Shown: piece after piece, positions 24,486 through 35,745 of the stretch
How the letters are laid out: each line of letters starts with the position of its first letter
How positions within the stretch are numbered: position 1 is the first letter of the stretch
Source of the DNA: Hyparrhenia diplandra
Taxonomy: Eukaryota; Streptophyta; Magnoliopsida; Poales; Poaceae
Length of the DNA: 64,000 nucleotides
Assembly: GCA_015847255.1 (NCBI GenBank)
Contig: JADLZK010009230.1
Location: 62,001-126,000, forward strand
Reading direction: 5' to 3'
Position numbers and translations under genes: made by a program
Notes under the pieces: model-generated
Told to the model about the DNA's origin: nothing
Seen by the model: only the letters and a program-made list of their open reading frames with translations
Database searches by the model: none

Positions 24486-27229
24486 TGTAAAACCCGAAAT
24501 TTTTGCATGATTTTTAAATAGTTAATTTGATTTAATTATGCAATTTATGTGATGCATGGAATTTAGGAAATAAATAAATTTTATGAAATTAAAATTTGTC
24601 ATGAGATAGAAACATCTTTGTGCACTCATGCTGGAGCATATTTTATTTATGTGATGTCTCGTTTCTCGTTTGACTTGAATCTGTTTTTGAAATCCTTTTG
24701 AAAAGCAAACTCAAATAAAAGAAAAGGCCATCTTATTTACTTCATCTCCTTCCTGTCATTCTAGCCCGAAGGCAATTTGCCTTGGCCTGTTTCGCCTCTC
24801 ACTCTTGGGCCGAAGGCCAGCAAGCCCGGCCCATTTCGTTGAAGCTGCGGCAGATCATTTTTCCGTGACCGGTGACGCGCGGGCCCCGCAGCTCTTCCCT
24901 TCCACGAAACGAGCTCGATCGAACTCGAGCACGAGCCGGTTTCCAACACCGACCCGGCCATGGTGCTTCCTCGCGCCCTAGCTATCTCCGCATGCCGAAG
25001 CCCTATAAAGGTCTAGCAAAACCGCGTCCGTGACCCCCTAATCCAATCTTTTAGCAGCAGCCGCAAGCCCTAGCGCCACCGCCGTCGAAATCCGCCGCCG
25101 GAGTTCGGGTTGCCGCAAGCTTCGCCTCAATTCCAGCGTAGGTAAGCCTAGAGCTTTGTTTCGTCTTTGCGCGCGCGCTGAAGGTTTCTAACCCGAATAA
25201 ACCGGCCTATTTTGCATCGCCGGCGTGAGCAGTCGCAGCTGTCCGTCTTCTTCAGCCGCGAGTCATCCTCGAGTCCGTTTCGTCCTCGATTTCGGTCAGG
25301 TGAGATCCCCTTGTTCCAAACTTTCTTTTTGAGCCCAACCGCGTCGAAAACGGTGTACCGTAGCGACCCGGACCAGTTTCTCCGGCGAACCTCCGCCCGC
25401 GGCCGGCCATGGCGCCGCCGTCTTCATCGCCTCCGGTGGGTAAGCGCCCGGGTGCCCCAGCACCTAATCCCGGCCGTTCGTTTTAAATCCGACGGCCAGA
25501 AATCAAGCATACCCCTTCACCTGGAAAACTTACAGATTAAACCCTATCAACTACGGTTAATTCCGTAAGAATCATTAGCGTCTTTGAGGCTGTACGCTAT
25601 GCCTTCGGGAAAGCGTGTTTTCATCTCTACAGCAGCAGTTTACGCTTTCAGCTATTTACAGAATTGCCATCCAGAATCAAATGCTCATAACTTTGTCAAT
25701 TTAAATCCGATTTGAGTCGTTCAAGATTCGTTAGATTCGTAGTTTCGTAATCTACATGTTAGTATCACTGTTAGTCAGGTTTTTGAACTTTCAAATTCGA
25801 ATTATTATTTAGTTTATTATTTTATTACTAGTAAACTTGTAAAATTCATATCTACACCGTTCTAGCTCCGATTTTTGTGATCTTTATATCGATGTGATCG
25901 TAGCGACGAGTAGAGTAGTTTTACGAGTTTTTCAAACTGTTATCTTACTGTATGGTGTACTGTTATCTTATTTTGTCTATGTTTGCTTCGTGTTTGATTG
26001 CATGCTCGATTGTGTGTTGCTGCATGATCGGTTGAGTAGACGGTGATAAATTCGGGAACGGTCGGAGCATTATTTTGAAGAAGACCAGCAAGCTCAAGGC
26101 TTCATTCAAGGCAAGTATAGCTTGGGATCATCCTTGATGTCCTATTCACCTTAAATATTAATTCATGATGCATGTGTCCTCCTTGTTTGCCATTAAGGAC
26201 TTACCTAGTCTTGATTACTTGATCCTTGTCTCCTATGGGTTATGCATTTGGGTAGTAACTTTGCTAGCGCTCAACCAACAAACATTATTTATTGCTTTAT
26301 GGATTAAATCGTGATGATTAGTTGTTGATGCCATGGTACATAGGGCGAAAAGAGCTTGTGTTGTTTATTTCTGAAGCTCTTAGCTCTCCATAAGGACTTA
26401 TTCATTCGTGATCATCCAGGGATATACAAGTACAACTATGGGGGTCACATGGCTCGGCTTTGGTCGTTCGAGGGGGATAGTGTTTACTCGTGTTGGTGGT
26501 TACCGAAACGGAAGAGAATGGGTTGTAGCCCTATCGCTATCCGGCATGTTTAGATAACCCTTTTGAAAGGCTTTATGTGGTTTTCATTTGGTTAGGGAGT
26601 TGAGAACCTACCGGGTGGAAACCATGACCTGTAGTGAAAGTGTACACCCTCTGTGAGAGTTAATTAAACCGACATGTCGGCCGTGTTCGCGGTCATGAAC
26701 GGCCTTGGAGACATTAATGAATAGAATTGCTTTGCTTATTATGTTGTTGTTATTAAATTGATGAAGATATCTTTCACACTTGTGATTAATGGGTTAATGG
26801 GATTCCTTTATGCTTAAGCTTAAAACTTGACCAACATTAAAAGCAACCGCAGTTTAAGACAGTGTCAGCTTCTAAGCCTCATAACCCCTGGCTATGCTTG
26901 CGGAGTTCGACATGGACTCACCCTTGCTATATCACATTAAACGGATCAAGGTGGGTATGATGACTACGATGATAACTACCGTGATGAGTACTACTAGGCT
27001 TGTTGTCAATCGGTTAGGCTGTCCCTGTGGAGTTGGAGCAACCATGGAGTGCTTTTATCAGTCTTCCGTTTGTGCTAGAACTTTGATTTTATTCTTGTAA
27101 TGGATATTATTTGCTTTGTAATAAAGTCTCGGATATGATACTCCGGTAATTTGTCATACATATGTGAGATTGATCTCGGGCACATATGTATTCTATACTC
27201 ATCTTTGTCCTTTAAAAATGGGTATGACA
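24486..27229 (+). repeat. Element C 3' LTR
   Basis: This is the 2744-bp copy paired with 16446-19176. Its TATA box is TATAAA at 25004-25009. Its end GGTATGACA abuts the resumed element A sequence (CTTTTGAGGCTTCGCG), which encodes the protease side of element A. Confidence 0.92.
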
Positions 27230-27234
27230 CTTTT

Positions 27235-29475
27235 GAGGCTTCGCGTTCTCTGTTTCTTCTTGCTCTTCTTCGTCTTCGATGTTGAGAATATTTCTTTGAG
27301 CTGGTCTTTGAATCTTTTTCAATGCATCTTGCCTCTGTTTGGTCTCCGTGGATTGTGATTGTTCCATTAACTTCTTTGGAATTTTCATGCGAAGATAAGA
27401 GTAATTGATTGCGGCTTCGAATGCATTTAGGCTTCCTCTTCCAAATATTGCATTATACATCTTGGGTTTGTGCATTTCAACAACATCAAATGCAATCTGT
27501 TCTGTTCTTGCATTGTTCTTTGTTCCAAATGAAACTGGCAAGACAATTCTTCCAATTGAGTTTATTCTTCTGCCTCCAAATCCAACTAATGGATATTACG
27601 CTCTTTCTAGATTTTTCTGTCAATTTGCATTGCATCCAAAGTTTTTTGCGAAGAGGATGTCTGCTGAACTTCCTCCATCTACCAAGATTTTTGTGGACTG
27701 GCCATCCTTCTATGTTTGCTTCAATGACCATTGCGTCCATATGAGGGAAATCTTTTAGCTTCATGTCTTTTTCTCGTGAATGTTATTGGTTGATGAGACC
27801 ACTTTGTCTTTTTGTGCGGGCCTTCCATTGATATTGAGTTTATTCTTCGGAAATAATTTCTTCTTTCATTGTTTGTTTCGTACTCCATCTTTGTTTCCTC
27901 CCGAGATCGTCAATATCCTGCCTCCGCTTGGCATTATTGTATTGACTGCTGAAGTAGCTAGAGAATTGTTGACTCGATTGATTGTAGGATTGTTTCCTAT
28001 TGATGTTTCTAGTTGTTGGACCGGCATTTGTCCCCATGGAATTGCAGCCAAAGGTTGGCAATTGTATATTGGTGGGGGTCCTAGTAATGTTTGCTGCGAA
28101 GGTTCTGGTCTTGCATGAAAATTGAATCCTTGGTTGTAATAGCCTTGATTTTGAGAAGAGCTTGCTTGGCTTAAATGATTGACTGTTCTTTGAACTTGTA
28201 AGTTTCTGCTTTCTTGTTGTACTTCGTCAATGCTTTTCTTTATTATTGGGCACATTTTTGAAGTATGTCCAGCCCCTTTGCCATGCACCGGGCAAAACAT
28301 TTCTTCGGGTTTTAATGGTCTTCGCTCCTTTGAATCTTGTCGATTGAAACCTCCTCTGTAATTGTTGATGACATTTTGTTTTGGAATTGGCTTCACGATC
28401 TTGGCTTATTTGGTCATTGTTTGTGCGTTTTCTCCACTTCGCTCGTTGTTGATTTGGTTTACACAAAGTGGTGGTTGATATTGTCTTCGCTCAAAGTTTT
28501 GGTTTTCGTATTGGTTGAACTGATTATTTGTCTTTGCTTGGTTTCTTTCAAAGCTTTCTTCTTCAATTATTTTCCTGTAATCATCATCGAATTTCGCATA
28601 TTTATGGAATTCTTCATAAAGTTGAGCAACTGTTTTCGGTCTTTCTCTTTTCAAATGTGATGAAAGTTGACTTGCCCTTAGTCCTCGATAGCTGCTATGA
28701 TAACCACTTCGTGCGGCACATTCGGTATTTGAGTCTTCATTTGGATGAATCTTTTGTAATACTTGATCAATGGTTCTTTTGGATATTGTTTGATGTCGAA
28801 TAAATCATCGCTTGTTAGGCTTGTATGTTGGAATCCTTGGAAGTCAACCAGCAGGACTGTTCTTAATTGTTCCCAGCATTTTATTGACCTTGGTTTAAGC
28901 GAAGAGTACCACTTTTGTGCTGAGCCTTTCATTGCCATGATAAGTGCCTTTGCTAGTGTTGATTCATCTCCTCCTCCTGATGCAACTGCGCTTCAAAGCT
29001 CATGAGAAATTGTCTTGGATCCGAAGTTCCTTCATATGTTGGAATGATGTTGAATTTGAATCCTTGTGGCCATTTTGCAATTTGCAGGTCAATTGATAAA
29101 GGTGATTCTGTGTCTATTGCGGTTATGACTCTATCTTTTTCTTTATCTTTGCTTGGTTTGTTTGCTTTGAGCTTGGTTCTTCAAGGTTAAAGGCTTCGTT
29201 TTCTTGATTTTTCGAGTTCTTCGTTTAACCTTTCGTAGCTTAGCTTCGGCTTCCTCAATTCTTAGTTTCAGTGTCTTTTCTCTTGTTCTTTGTCTACATG
29301 CTTCAAGCTCTTTTTCTTTTCTTGCCAGATCTTCTTCAAGTTCTTTTAGCCTTTGCTCTTCGTTTTCGTTGCCTTGTGTTGCTGATTTTTCTCTTGCTTC
29401 TTCAATTTCTTCTTCTTGTTCCATTCCTTGTGGCCTTGTCTCCTCCGTAGAAACTTGTTTCTTTTGTCTTCCCAT
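27235..29475 (-). pseudogene. Element A gag and aspartic protease
   Basis: Gag starts at 29475 (MGRQKKQVSTEETRPQG) with a highly charged coiled coil. The gag core at 28938-28678 shows GSAQKWYSSLKPRSIKCW and EPLIKYYKRFIQMK. A Cys/His-rich stretch, CPVHGKGAGHTSKMC, follows near 28260-28300. On the minus strand of 27684-27662, frame VDGGSSADIL is the protease active-site motif, preceded by DFPHMDAMVIEANIEGW. The reading frame shifts several times, including just before the protease motif. Element B has the same order without interruption. Confidence 0.82.
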
Positions 29476-29512
29476 GCTTTGAGTAGGTCATGGGAGTAAT
29501 CGAGCACACACA

Positions 29513-29529
29513 GACGGTGGGCGCCAAGA
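29513..29529 (-). other. Element A primer-binding site
   Basis: On the minus strand, TCTTGGCGCCCACCGTC directly follows the 5' LTR. TTGGCGCCCACC is a recurrent primer-binding sequence of grass Tat-type elements and fixes the orientation of the element. The matching site in element B (35095-35081) has one change, GACGCC for GGCGCC. Confidence 0.75.
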
Positions 29530-30001
29530 TGTTGGGTAAGAATACTCCGAACACGTATATTGATGTATACTTGGTCACAAAGTGACCCGGTACAACATGT
29601 CCATTACAAGAGATGACCGGGGGTATTTATAGGCCCCCCGGCCGTAGTTCTCGACAAATGACAAATTTTACAATGGTGAAATTCTAGATCTAAGTTTCAG
29701 CGAAGCTATTTTCAACATCTTCGCATACTTCATCTTGGATCTTCTTTGTATTTCCTGGAAACTTGTCTTCAAAGACCCTCCGAACGAAGCTATCTTTGGA
29801 TATAATTTTCTTGCGAAGCTCCAAAATGCGAAGGTCATTTCGTCACCTTCGCGCCAATTCTTCTCAGCCTTGCAACGTGAATGCTCTTGCAAATCTTTTC
29901 CTTTCTTGAAATGACCTTCGTATGAAACTCTATCATATCATATACAAGTAAACTTCGAAGTTTGGGTTAGGAGTTTATGCAAACAAAGTTGACCCCCAAC
30001 A
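29530..30001 (-). repeat. Element A 5' LTR
   Basis: This is the 472-bp right copy of the LTR, next to the primer-binding site. The minus-strand TATAAATA at 29631-29624 is the likely start-site TATA box. It shares diagnostic bases with 7369-7834 (for example ACACGTATATTGATGTATAC) that differ from the element B LTRs, so A and B inserted independently. Confidence 0.9.
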
Positions 30002-30133
30002 TACGGACAAGTGTGATTTGTTCTCGGTCATCCTTAATTGGGCCGAATTAGCGGGTAGCCTACGTCCACGAATCCAAACGTGCTTCCTACTTAGGGCCGA
30101 ACAGGCCCAAACCTTGTCTAGGCTAAAACTAAA

Positions 30134-30340
30134 GGGTTGTTTAGATCCATTGCCATGCGCTAAACTTTAGCACTAAATGCTAAAGTTGTTTAGTGTCTTC
30201 TATGGTGCTAAAACTTTTAGTCTACATTATAGACTTTGGGATATTTTTAGCACTCTATTTGGATGTTAGAGCTAAAAAAAGTGTTATAAAAGCAAAGTGC
30301 TAAAGTTTAGCATTGGGAGCCAATCTAGGTCTAAAGTTGG
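30134..30340. mobile_element. degenerate MITE between elements A and B
   Basis: Imperfect inverted ends include GCTAAACTTTAGCAC near 30168-30182 and its inverse GTGCTAAAGTTTAGC near 30298-30313, with an AT-rich middle. The sequence recalls a common grass MITE family with GCTAAACTTTAGC internal repeats. Exact borders and a target-site duplication are not clear. Confidence 0.4.
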
Positions 30341-30668
30341 CTTAGACCGAACGACATTACTATTGCCTGTTTTCAGTTTTACCGGGTATTTTATACTAAC
30401 GATGGCGGACGACGTGGGCGCCTTCACTCTTCCTCACGCGTGACTGGGGCCCATGGTTAGGGCAGGTCGCGCGGTCGGTTTGTGCGGTGGCGGCCCTTCC
30501 TTAGGCCCCCCCGTTTTTCTCACCGGGAATAGTTGGGCGTGTGACATGTTCCTATCGAATTTCTAGAATTTATTTTTCACGTGTCTCTTGGGTATTAAAG
30601 TGCATGATGAGGCCTCCACTAACATTATAAGATTTTCATAAAAAAACCTAACATTATAAGAATGTAAG

Positions 30669-31134
30669 TGTTGGGTAAGAATATTCCAAACATCTATATT
30701 GATGAATACTTTAGTCACAAAATGATGGTACCACCCGTCCATTACAAGAGATGTCGGGGGTATTTATAGGCCCCGGCTTCGTACTTCTCAACAAGTGGCA
30801 AATTTTACAATGGTGAGATTCTAAATCTAAGTTTCAGTGAAGTTTGTTTTCGACATCTTCGCATACTTCATCTTGGATCTCCTTCGTATTCCTTGGAAAC
30901 TTGTCTACGAAGGCCCCCGACGAAGCTATCTTCGGATATAAGTTTCTCGCTGAAACTCCAAAACGCGAAGGTCAATTCGTCACCTTCGCGCCAATTCTTC
31001 TCAGCCTTGCAACGTGATTGTTCTTGCAAATCTTTTTTCCTTTCTTGAAATGACAGCCGTATGAAACTCTGTTATAACATATAAACTTCAAAGTTTGGGT
31101 TAGAAGTTTATGCAAACAAAGTTGACCCTCAACA
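30669..31134 (-). repeat. Element B 3' LTR
   Basis: This 466-bp repeat begins TGTTGGGTAAGAATATTCC and ends GACCCTCAACA. It pairs with 35096-35474. Confidence 0.88.
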
Positions 31135-31168
31135 GCTGACCCTCGTGGGCGAATGCCAACTTCAAAGG

Positions 31169-31294
31169 CATGAATCCCACGAAAGTTTTGATAAACTTTG
31201 TAATAATAAATGTCGTCCCAAACTTTGAAGTCATGAATCCCACGAAAGTTTTGATAAACTTTGTAATAATAAATGTCGTCCCAAACTTTGAAGT
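31169..31294 (+). repeat. 63-bp tandem duplication inside element B
   Basis: Two head-to-tail copies (31169-31231 and 31232-31294) each start CATGAATCCCACGAAAG and include TGTCGTCCCAAACTTTGAAG. Element A has a single copy near 7869-7931, so the duplication arose in the B lineage. Confidence 0.85.
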
Positions 31295-31417
31295 TGGTAT
31301 TTTGACTTTGTCACCGCCTTCGCTAGAATGAAGTTACTAAAAAATTGTTTTTATTATTATTTTTAAATTTTTGAATTTTCCAACGTCTAGTTTTGACCGT
31401 TTTGACCGCTCTGTGCC

Positions 31418-31425
31418 TATAAATA
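31418..31425 (+). promoter_or_regulatory. orphan TATA box of the deleted antisense gene in element B
   Basis: GCCTATAAATAGCGG matches the antisense gene promoter of element A at 8045-8052. The coding region it served has been deleted, so any transcript would now run antisense through RNase H and reverse transcriptase. Confidence 0.45.
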
Positions 31426-31479
31426 GCGGAGGACCCCTGTTTTTCTCATCTTTTCGAAGAGGGGAGATTCTGTTGGATT

Positions 31480-34400
31480 TGTTGGTATTTTCACTTTATG
31501 TGCTTGGAAGTAGTGTTTCAATTTCTGGTTGCCATTAAGACCGCATATGCTATCTTTTCGATCTCTAAATAATAGATCTTTGTACCCGAAAGAGCTTCGG
31601 AGACAAAGTATATTGGTCGTTGCTTCTTGATGTGTTCTTCCGTATTTTCTTGTATCAAGACTGCTTGTTTTGCATTTTTTGATTGAGATGTATAATAACA
31701 ACTCTTCTTGTGGACTTGGACTTGCCAAAGTTGTTGGATTTGCCAAATACTTCTTTATCTCTTCGAAGGCATTTTTTTGTTCTTCTTCTCCCCATGCGAA
31801 GGTCTTGTTTGAGTTTTTATTGCTTGAAAGATTGGAAAACTCTTCTCTGGCTGATTTGGATATGAATCTGTTCAACGAAGCCAATCTTCAGTCAACTTTT
31901 GAATATCTTTGATGCTTTTCGAACTTGTGTTTCCATCACCGCTTTTATTTTCTCCGGGTTTGGATCGATTCCTTTTGACGATACAACACATCCTAGAATT
32001 TTGCCTTTCTTGACCCGAAGGTGCATTTTTCCGGATTGAGCTTTAAGTTTGCTTTTCGAAGGTTAGAAAAAGTTTCTTTGAGGTCTTCGATGTGCTCTTC
32101 TCTTTTCTTGGTTTTCAAAATTACATCATCGACATATGCAAGTAAATTTTTCCCCAATTGGTCTTTTTAGTACTTGTTGAAGTCATTACGATGAAACTTG
32201 AAGATCCGGCATTGCGAAGCCCCCGAGCCATTCTTTGAAAAACAGTATGTGCCAAATGGGGTGATGAAACTTGTCTTTTCTTCATCTTCTTTACTCATCC
32301 AAATTTCATGATAACCCGAGAAATAGTCCGAAAAACTTAGCATTTCACTTCCTGCGGCTTGATCGACTAGTGTGTCGATTCTTGGGAGAGGGAAGTTGTC
32401 TTTTGACAGGCTTTTTTGTGAAGTCGATGCACATTCTCCACTTCAAGTTCTTTTCCCGACCATGACGATATTTGCAAGCCATGTTGTGAATCTTACTTCT
32501 CTTATGACATTCGCATCCAATAATCTTTGGACTTCGGCTTTTGCGGCAATTGTTCTATCTTCGAAAGTTTTCTCAATTTTTGTTTCTTTTGGCCACGTAG
32601 TTTGGGTCTATGTTTAGTTTATGTTCGATGATGTCTCTACTGACTCCTTCTAAGTCTTTTCTTCGACCATGCGAAGACGTCTTGATTGATTTTCAAGAAG
32701 TTTATGAGGTTCTTCTCTTCTTCTTCACCAAGATTATTTGCAATGATAACTTTTACGTCTAGCAAAGATTGGGTCTATGGGCACTTCTTTTGTTTCGTTT
32801 TTGGCACAAGTTTTGACTTTCTTTTTGAGGCTTCGTGTTCTCTGTTTCTTCTTGTTCTTCTTCGTCTTCGATGTTGATAATATTTCTTTGAGCCGGTCTT
32901 TGAGTCTTTTTCAATGCATCTTGCCCTGTTTGGTCTCCGTGGATTGTTATTGTTCCATTGATTCTTTGGAATTTTCATGCAAAGATCGAGTAATTGATTG
33001 CAGCTTTGAATGCATTTAGGCTTCCTCTTCCAAATATTGTGTTGTATTGGCTATGCATTTCAACAACATCGAATGCAACTCGTTCTTTTTTGCATTGTTT
33101 ATCGTGCCAAATGAGATTGGTAAGACAATTCTCCCTATTGAGTTTATTCTTACGCCTCCAAATCCAACAAGTGGGTACTCTGCTCTTCCCAGATTTTTCC
33201 TATCAATTTGCATTGCATCAGAGTTTTTGCGAAGAGGATGTCTGGCTGAACTTCCTCCATCGACCGTGAATTTTTGTGATCGACCATCCTTCTATGTTTG
33301 CCTCGATGACCATTGCGCCCATATGAGGAAAGTCTTTTAGCTTCATGTCTTTTTCTGTAAATGTTATTGGTTGATGAGACCACTTCGTCTTTTTGTACGG
33401 GCCTTCCATTGATATTGAGTTTATTCTTGAAAATAATTTCTTCTTTCATTGTTTGTTTTCGTACTCCATCTTTGTTTCCTCCGAGATTGTCAATATCTTG
33501 CCCCTCGCTTGGCATTATTGTATTGATCGCTTTGAAGTAGCTGGAGAATTGTTGACTTGATTGATTGTGGGATTATTTCCTATTGATGTTTCTGGCTGTT
33601 GAACCGCCATTTGTCCCCATGGAATTGCAGCCAAAGGTTGGCAATTGTATATTGGCGGAGGTCCCGGTAATGGTTTGCCGCGAAAGTTACGGTCTTGCAT
33701 GAAAATTATACCGTTGATTGTAGTAGCCTTGATTTTGAGAAGAGCTTGCTTGGCTTAATTGATTGATTTGTTCTTTGACTTTGTAAGTTTACGCTTTCTT
33801 GTTGTACTTCGTCAATGCTTTTCTTTATCATTGGGCACATTTTTTGAAGTGTGTCGGCCCTTTTGCCATGCACCGGGCAAAACATTTCTTGAGCTTTAAT
33901 GGTCTTCGCTCACCGAATCTTATCGATTGAAACCTCCTCTGTAATTGTTGTTGACATTTACGTATTGGTCTTGGCCATTTGGTCATTGCTTGGTGCGTTT
34001 TCTCCACTCGCTCATTGTTGATTTGGTTTACACGAAGTGGTGGTTGATATTGTCTTCGCTCAAAGTTTTGGTTTTCATTTGGTTGAACCGATTATTTCTC
34101 TTTGCTTGGTTTCTTTCAAAGCTTTCTTCTTCAATTCTTTCCTGTAGTCATCATCGGATTTCGCATATTTCGGAATTCTTCATAAAGTTGAGCAACTGTT
34201 TACGGTCTTTCTCTTTTCAAATGTGATGAGAGTTGACTTGCTCTTAGTCCTCGATAGCTACTATGATAACTACTTAAATGCGGCACATTCGGTATTTGAG
34301 TCTTCATTTGGATGAATCTTTTTGTAATACTTGATCAATGGTTCTTTTGGATATTGTTTGATGTCGAATAAGTCATCGCTTGTTAGGCCTCGTATGTTGG

Positions 34401-35040
34401 AATCCTTGGAAGTCAACTAGCGGGATTTGTTCTCAATTGTTCCCAACTTTTTATTGATCTTGGTTTAAGCGAAGAGTACCACTTTTGCATTGAGCCTTTC
34501 ATTGCCATGATAAGTGCTTTTGCTAGAGTTGATTCATCTCCTCCTCCCGATGCAAGCTGCGGCTTCAAAGCTCATGAGAAATTGTCTTGGATGCGAAGTT
34601 CCTTCATATGTTGGAATAATGTTGAACTTGAACCCTTATGGCCATCTTGCAATTTGCAGGTCAATTGATAAAGGGATTCGTGTCTATTGCGGTTATGATT
34701 CTATCTTGCTCTTTGTCTTTGCTTGGTTTGTTTGCTGAACTTGGTTCTTCAAGGTTAATGGCCGTTCTCTTGATTTTCAAGTTCTTCGTTTAATCTTCGC
34801 AGCTTAGCTTTAGCTTCCTCAATTCTTAGCTTTAATGTTTTTTCTATTGTTCTTTGTCTACATGCTTCAAGCTCTTTTTCTTTTCTTGCCGGATCTTCTT
34901 CAAGTTCTTTTAGCCTTTGCTCTTCGCTTTCACTGCCTTGTAATGTTGATTTTTCTCTTGGTTCTTCGATTTCTTCATCTTGTTCTATTCCTTGTGGTCT
35001 TGTCTCCTCCATAGAATCTTGTTTCTTTTGTCTTCCCATG
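31480..35040 (-). pseudogene. Element B gag, protease, reverse transcriptase and partial RNase H
   Basis: Gag starts at about 35040 (MGRQKKQDSMEETRPQG). The protease motif VDGGSSA is near 33265-33245, preceded by DFPHMGAMVIEANIEGW. Reverse transcriptase includes LAYVDDVI near 32140-32110. Connection and RNase H sequence (TFAWGEEEQKNAFEEIKKYL; KLKHYFQAHKVK) runs to about 31480, where the frame meets the deletion junction. Protease and reverse transcriptase are continuous here, which gives the empty-site reference for the element C insertion in element A. Many frameshifts and stops prevent expression of a full protein. Confidence 0.82.
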
Positions 35041-35095
35041 CTCTGAGTGGTTCGTGGGGGTAATCGAGCACACACACAAGCGGTGGGCGTCAAGA

Positions 35096-35474
35096 TGTTG
35101 GGTAAGAATATTCCAAACATGTATATTGATGAATACTTTAGTCACAAAATGACTGGTACCACCTGTCCATTACAAGAGATGTCAGGGGGTATTTATAGGC
35201 GCCCCCTGGCTTCGTAGTTCTCAACAAGTGGCAAATTTTACAATGGTGAGATTCTAAATCTAAGTTTCAGCGAAGCTGTTTTCGACATCTTCGCATACTT
35301 CATCTTGGGAAGGTCATTTCGTCACCTTCGCGCCAATTCTTCTCAGCCTTGCAACGTGATTGTTCTTGCAAATCTTTTCCTTTCTTGAAATGACCTTCGT
35401 ATGAAACTCTGTTATAACATATAAACTTCAAAGTTTGGGTTAGAAGTTTATGCAAACAAAGTTGACCCCCAACA
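35096..35474 (-). repeat. Element B 5' LTR (shortened)
   Basis: This 379-bp copy lacks about 90 bp present in the other LTR; the gap joins CATCTTGG to GAAGGTCATTTCG near 35307. The primer-binding site abuts it at 35095-35081. Confidence 0.88.
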
Positions 35475-35745
35475 GTAAGTTTACAGTTTTGTATACACAA
35501 ATAAGGCATTTGGGACTTTTGAGTTTTGATTGTGATTCCAAACGCAAAATGCCAGTGCCAAAACATCAGAACCACGATCCCTGTGGAAGTACAGTATGGA
35601 TCCAAACCCCAGGGCTAAAGAACTCTATAACTGTGCTGTGCAAATGGAGCAGCAAAACCAAAAAGAGAGACTATACACAAATTTGGAAGAAAGAGGGCTG
35701 GTGTGTGTCACTGTCGATGAACGGCTGAGCACCGAGCAATTTGGC

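Larger units (their letters stand above)
16446..27229 (+). mobile_element. Element C: Ty3/gypsy Tekay (Del) chromovirus nested in element A
   Basis: The LTRs of about 2.7 kb (16446-19176 and 24486-27229) begin TGTAAAACCC and end GGTATGACA. The primer-binding site and polypurine tract are in place. The order gag, protease, reverse transcriptase, RNase H, integrase, chromodomain identifies the Tekay/Del branch of chromoviruses. The flanks are ATTTT (16441-16445) and CTTTT (27230-27234), a 4-of-5 match. The uninterrupted sequence of element B at this point reads CTTTTTGAGG, so CTTTT is the likely original target. The internal part carries two in-frame stops and several frameshifts, so the element is no longer autonomous. 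Confidence 0.93.
7364..30006 (-). mobile_element. Element A: Ty3/gypsy Tat-lineage LTR retrotransposon, interrupted by element C
   Basis: The LTRs are 7369-7834 and 29530-30001, start TGTTGG and end CCAACA, and are flanked by an exact 5-bp duplication, TACGG (7364-7368 and 30002-30006). Transcription runs on the minus strand: 5' LTR, primer-binding site, gag, protease, reverse transcriptase, RNase H, a second RNase H, integrase, minisatellite, antisense gene, polypurine tract, 3' LTR. A second, plant-like RNase H and an antisense gene beyond integrase are known features of the Tat lineage (RIRE2, Grande). Element C is inserted between the protease and reverse transcriptase. Without C the element would be about 11.8 kb. 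Its genes are broken by many frameshifts. Confidence 0.9.
30664..35479 (-). mobile_element. Element B: internally deleted relative of element A
   Basis: The LTRs 30669-31134 and 35096-35474 are flanked by an exact duplication GTAAG (30664-30668 and 35475-35479). It is in the same family and orientation as element A. It keeps gag, protease, reverse transcriptase and the first RNase H. It lacks the second RNase H, integrase, minisatellite and antisense gene. The deletion junction lies near 31475-31480 at GGATTT, which is also present at both flanking points in element A. The right LTR has lost about 90 bp near 35307. The insertion lies 267 bp downstream of the stop codon of the coiled-coil gene. 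Confidence 0.9.

Noticed and set aside
30669..35474. Elements A and B as a segmental duplication of one insertion
   Set aside because: Each has its own exact target duplication, and the LTRs of A and of B share different diagnostic bases, so they are separate insertions.
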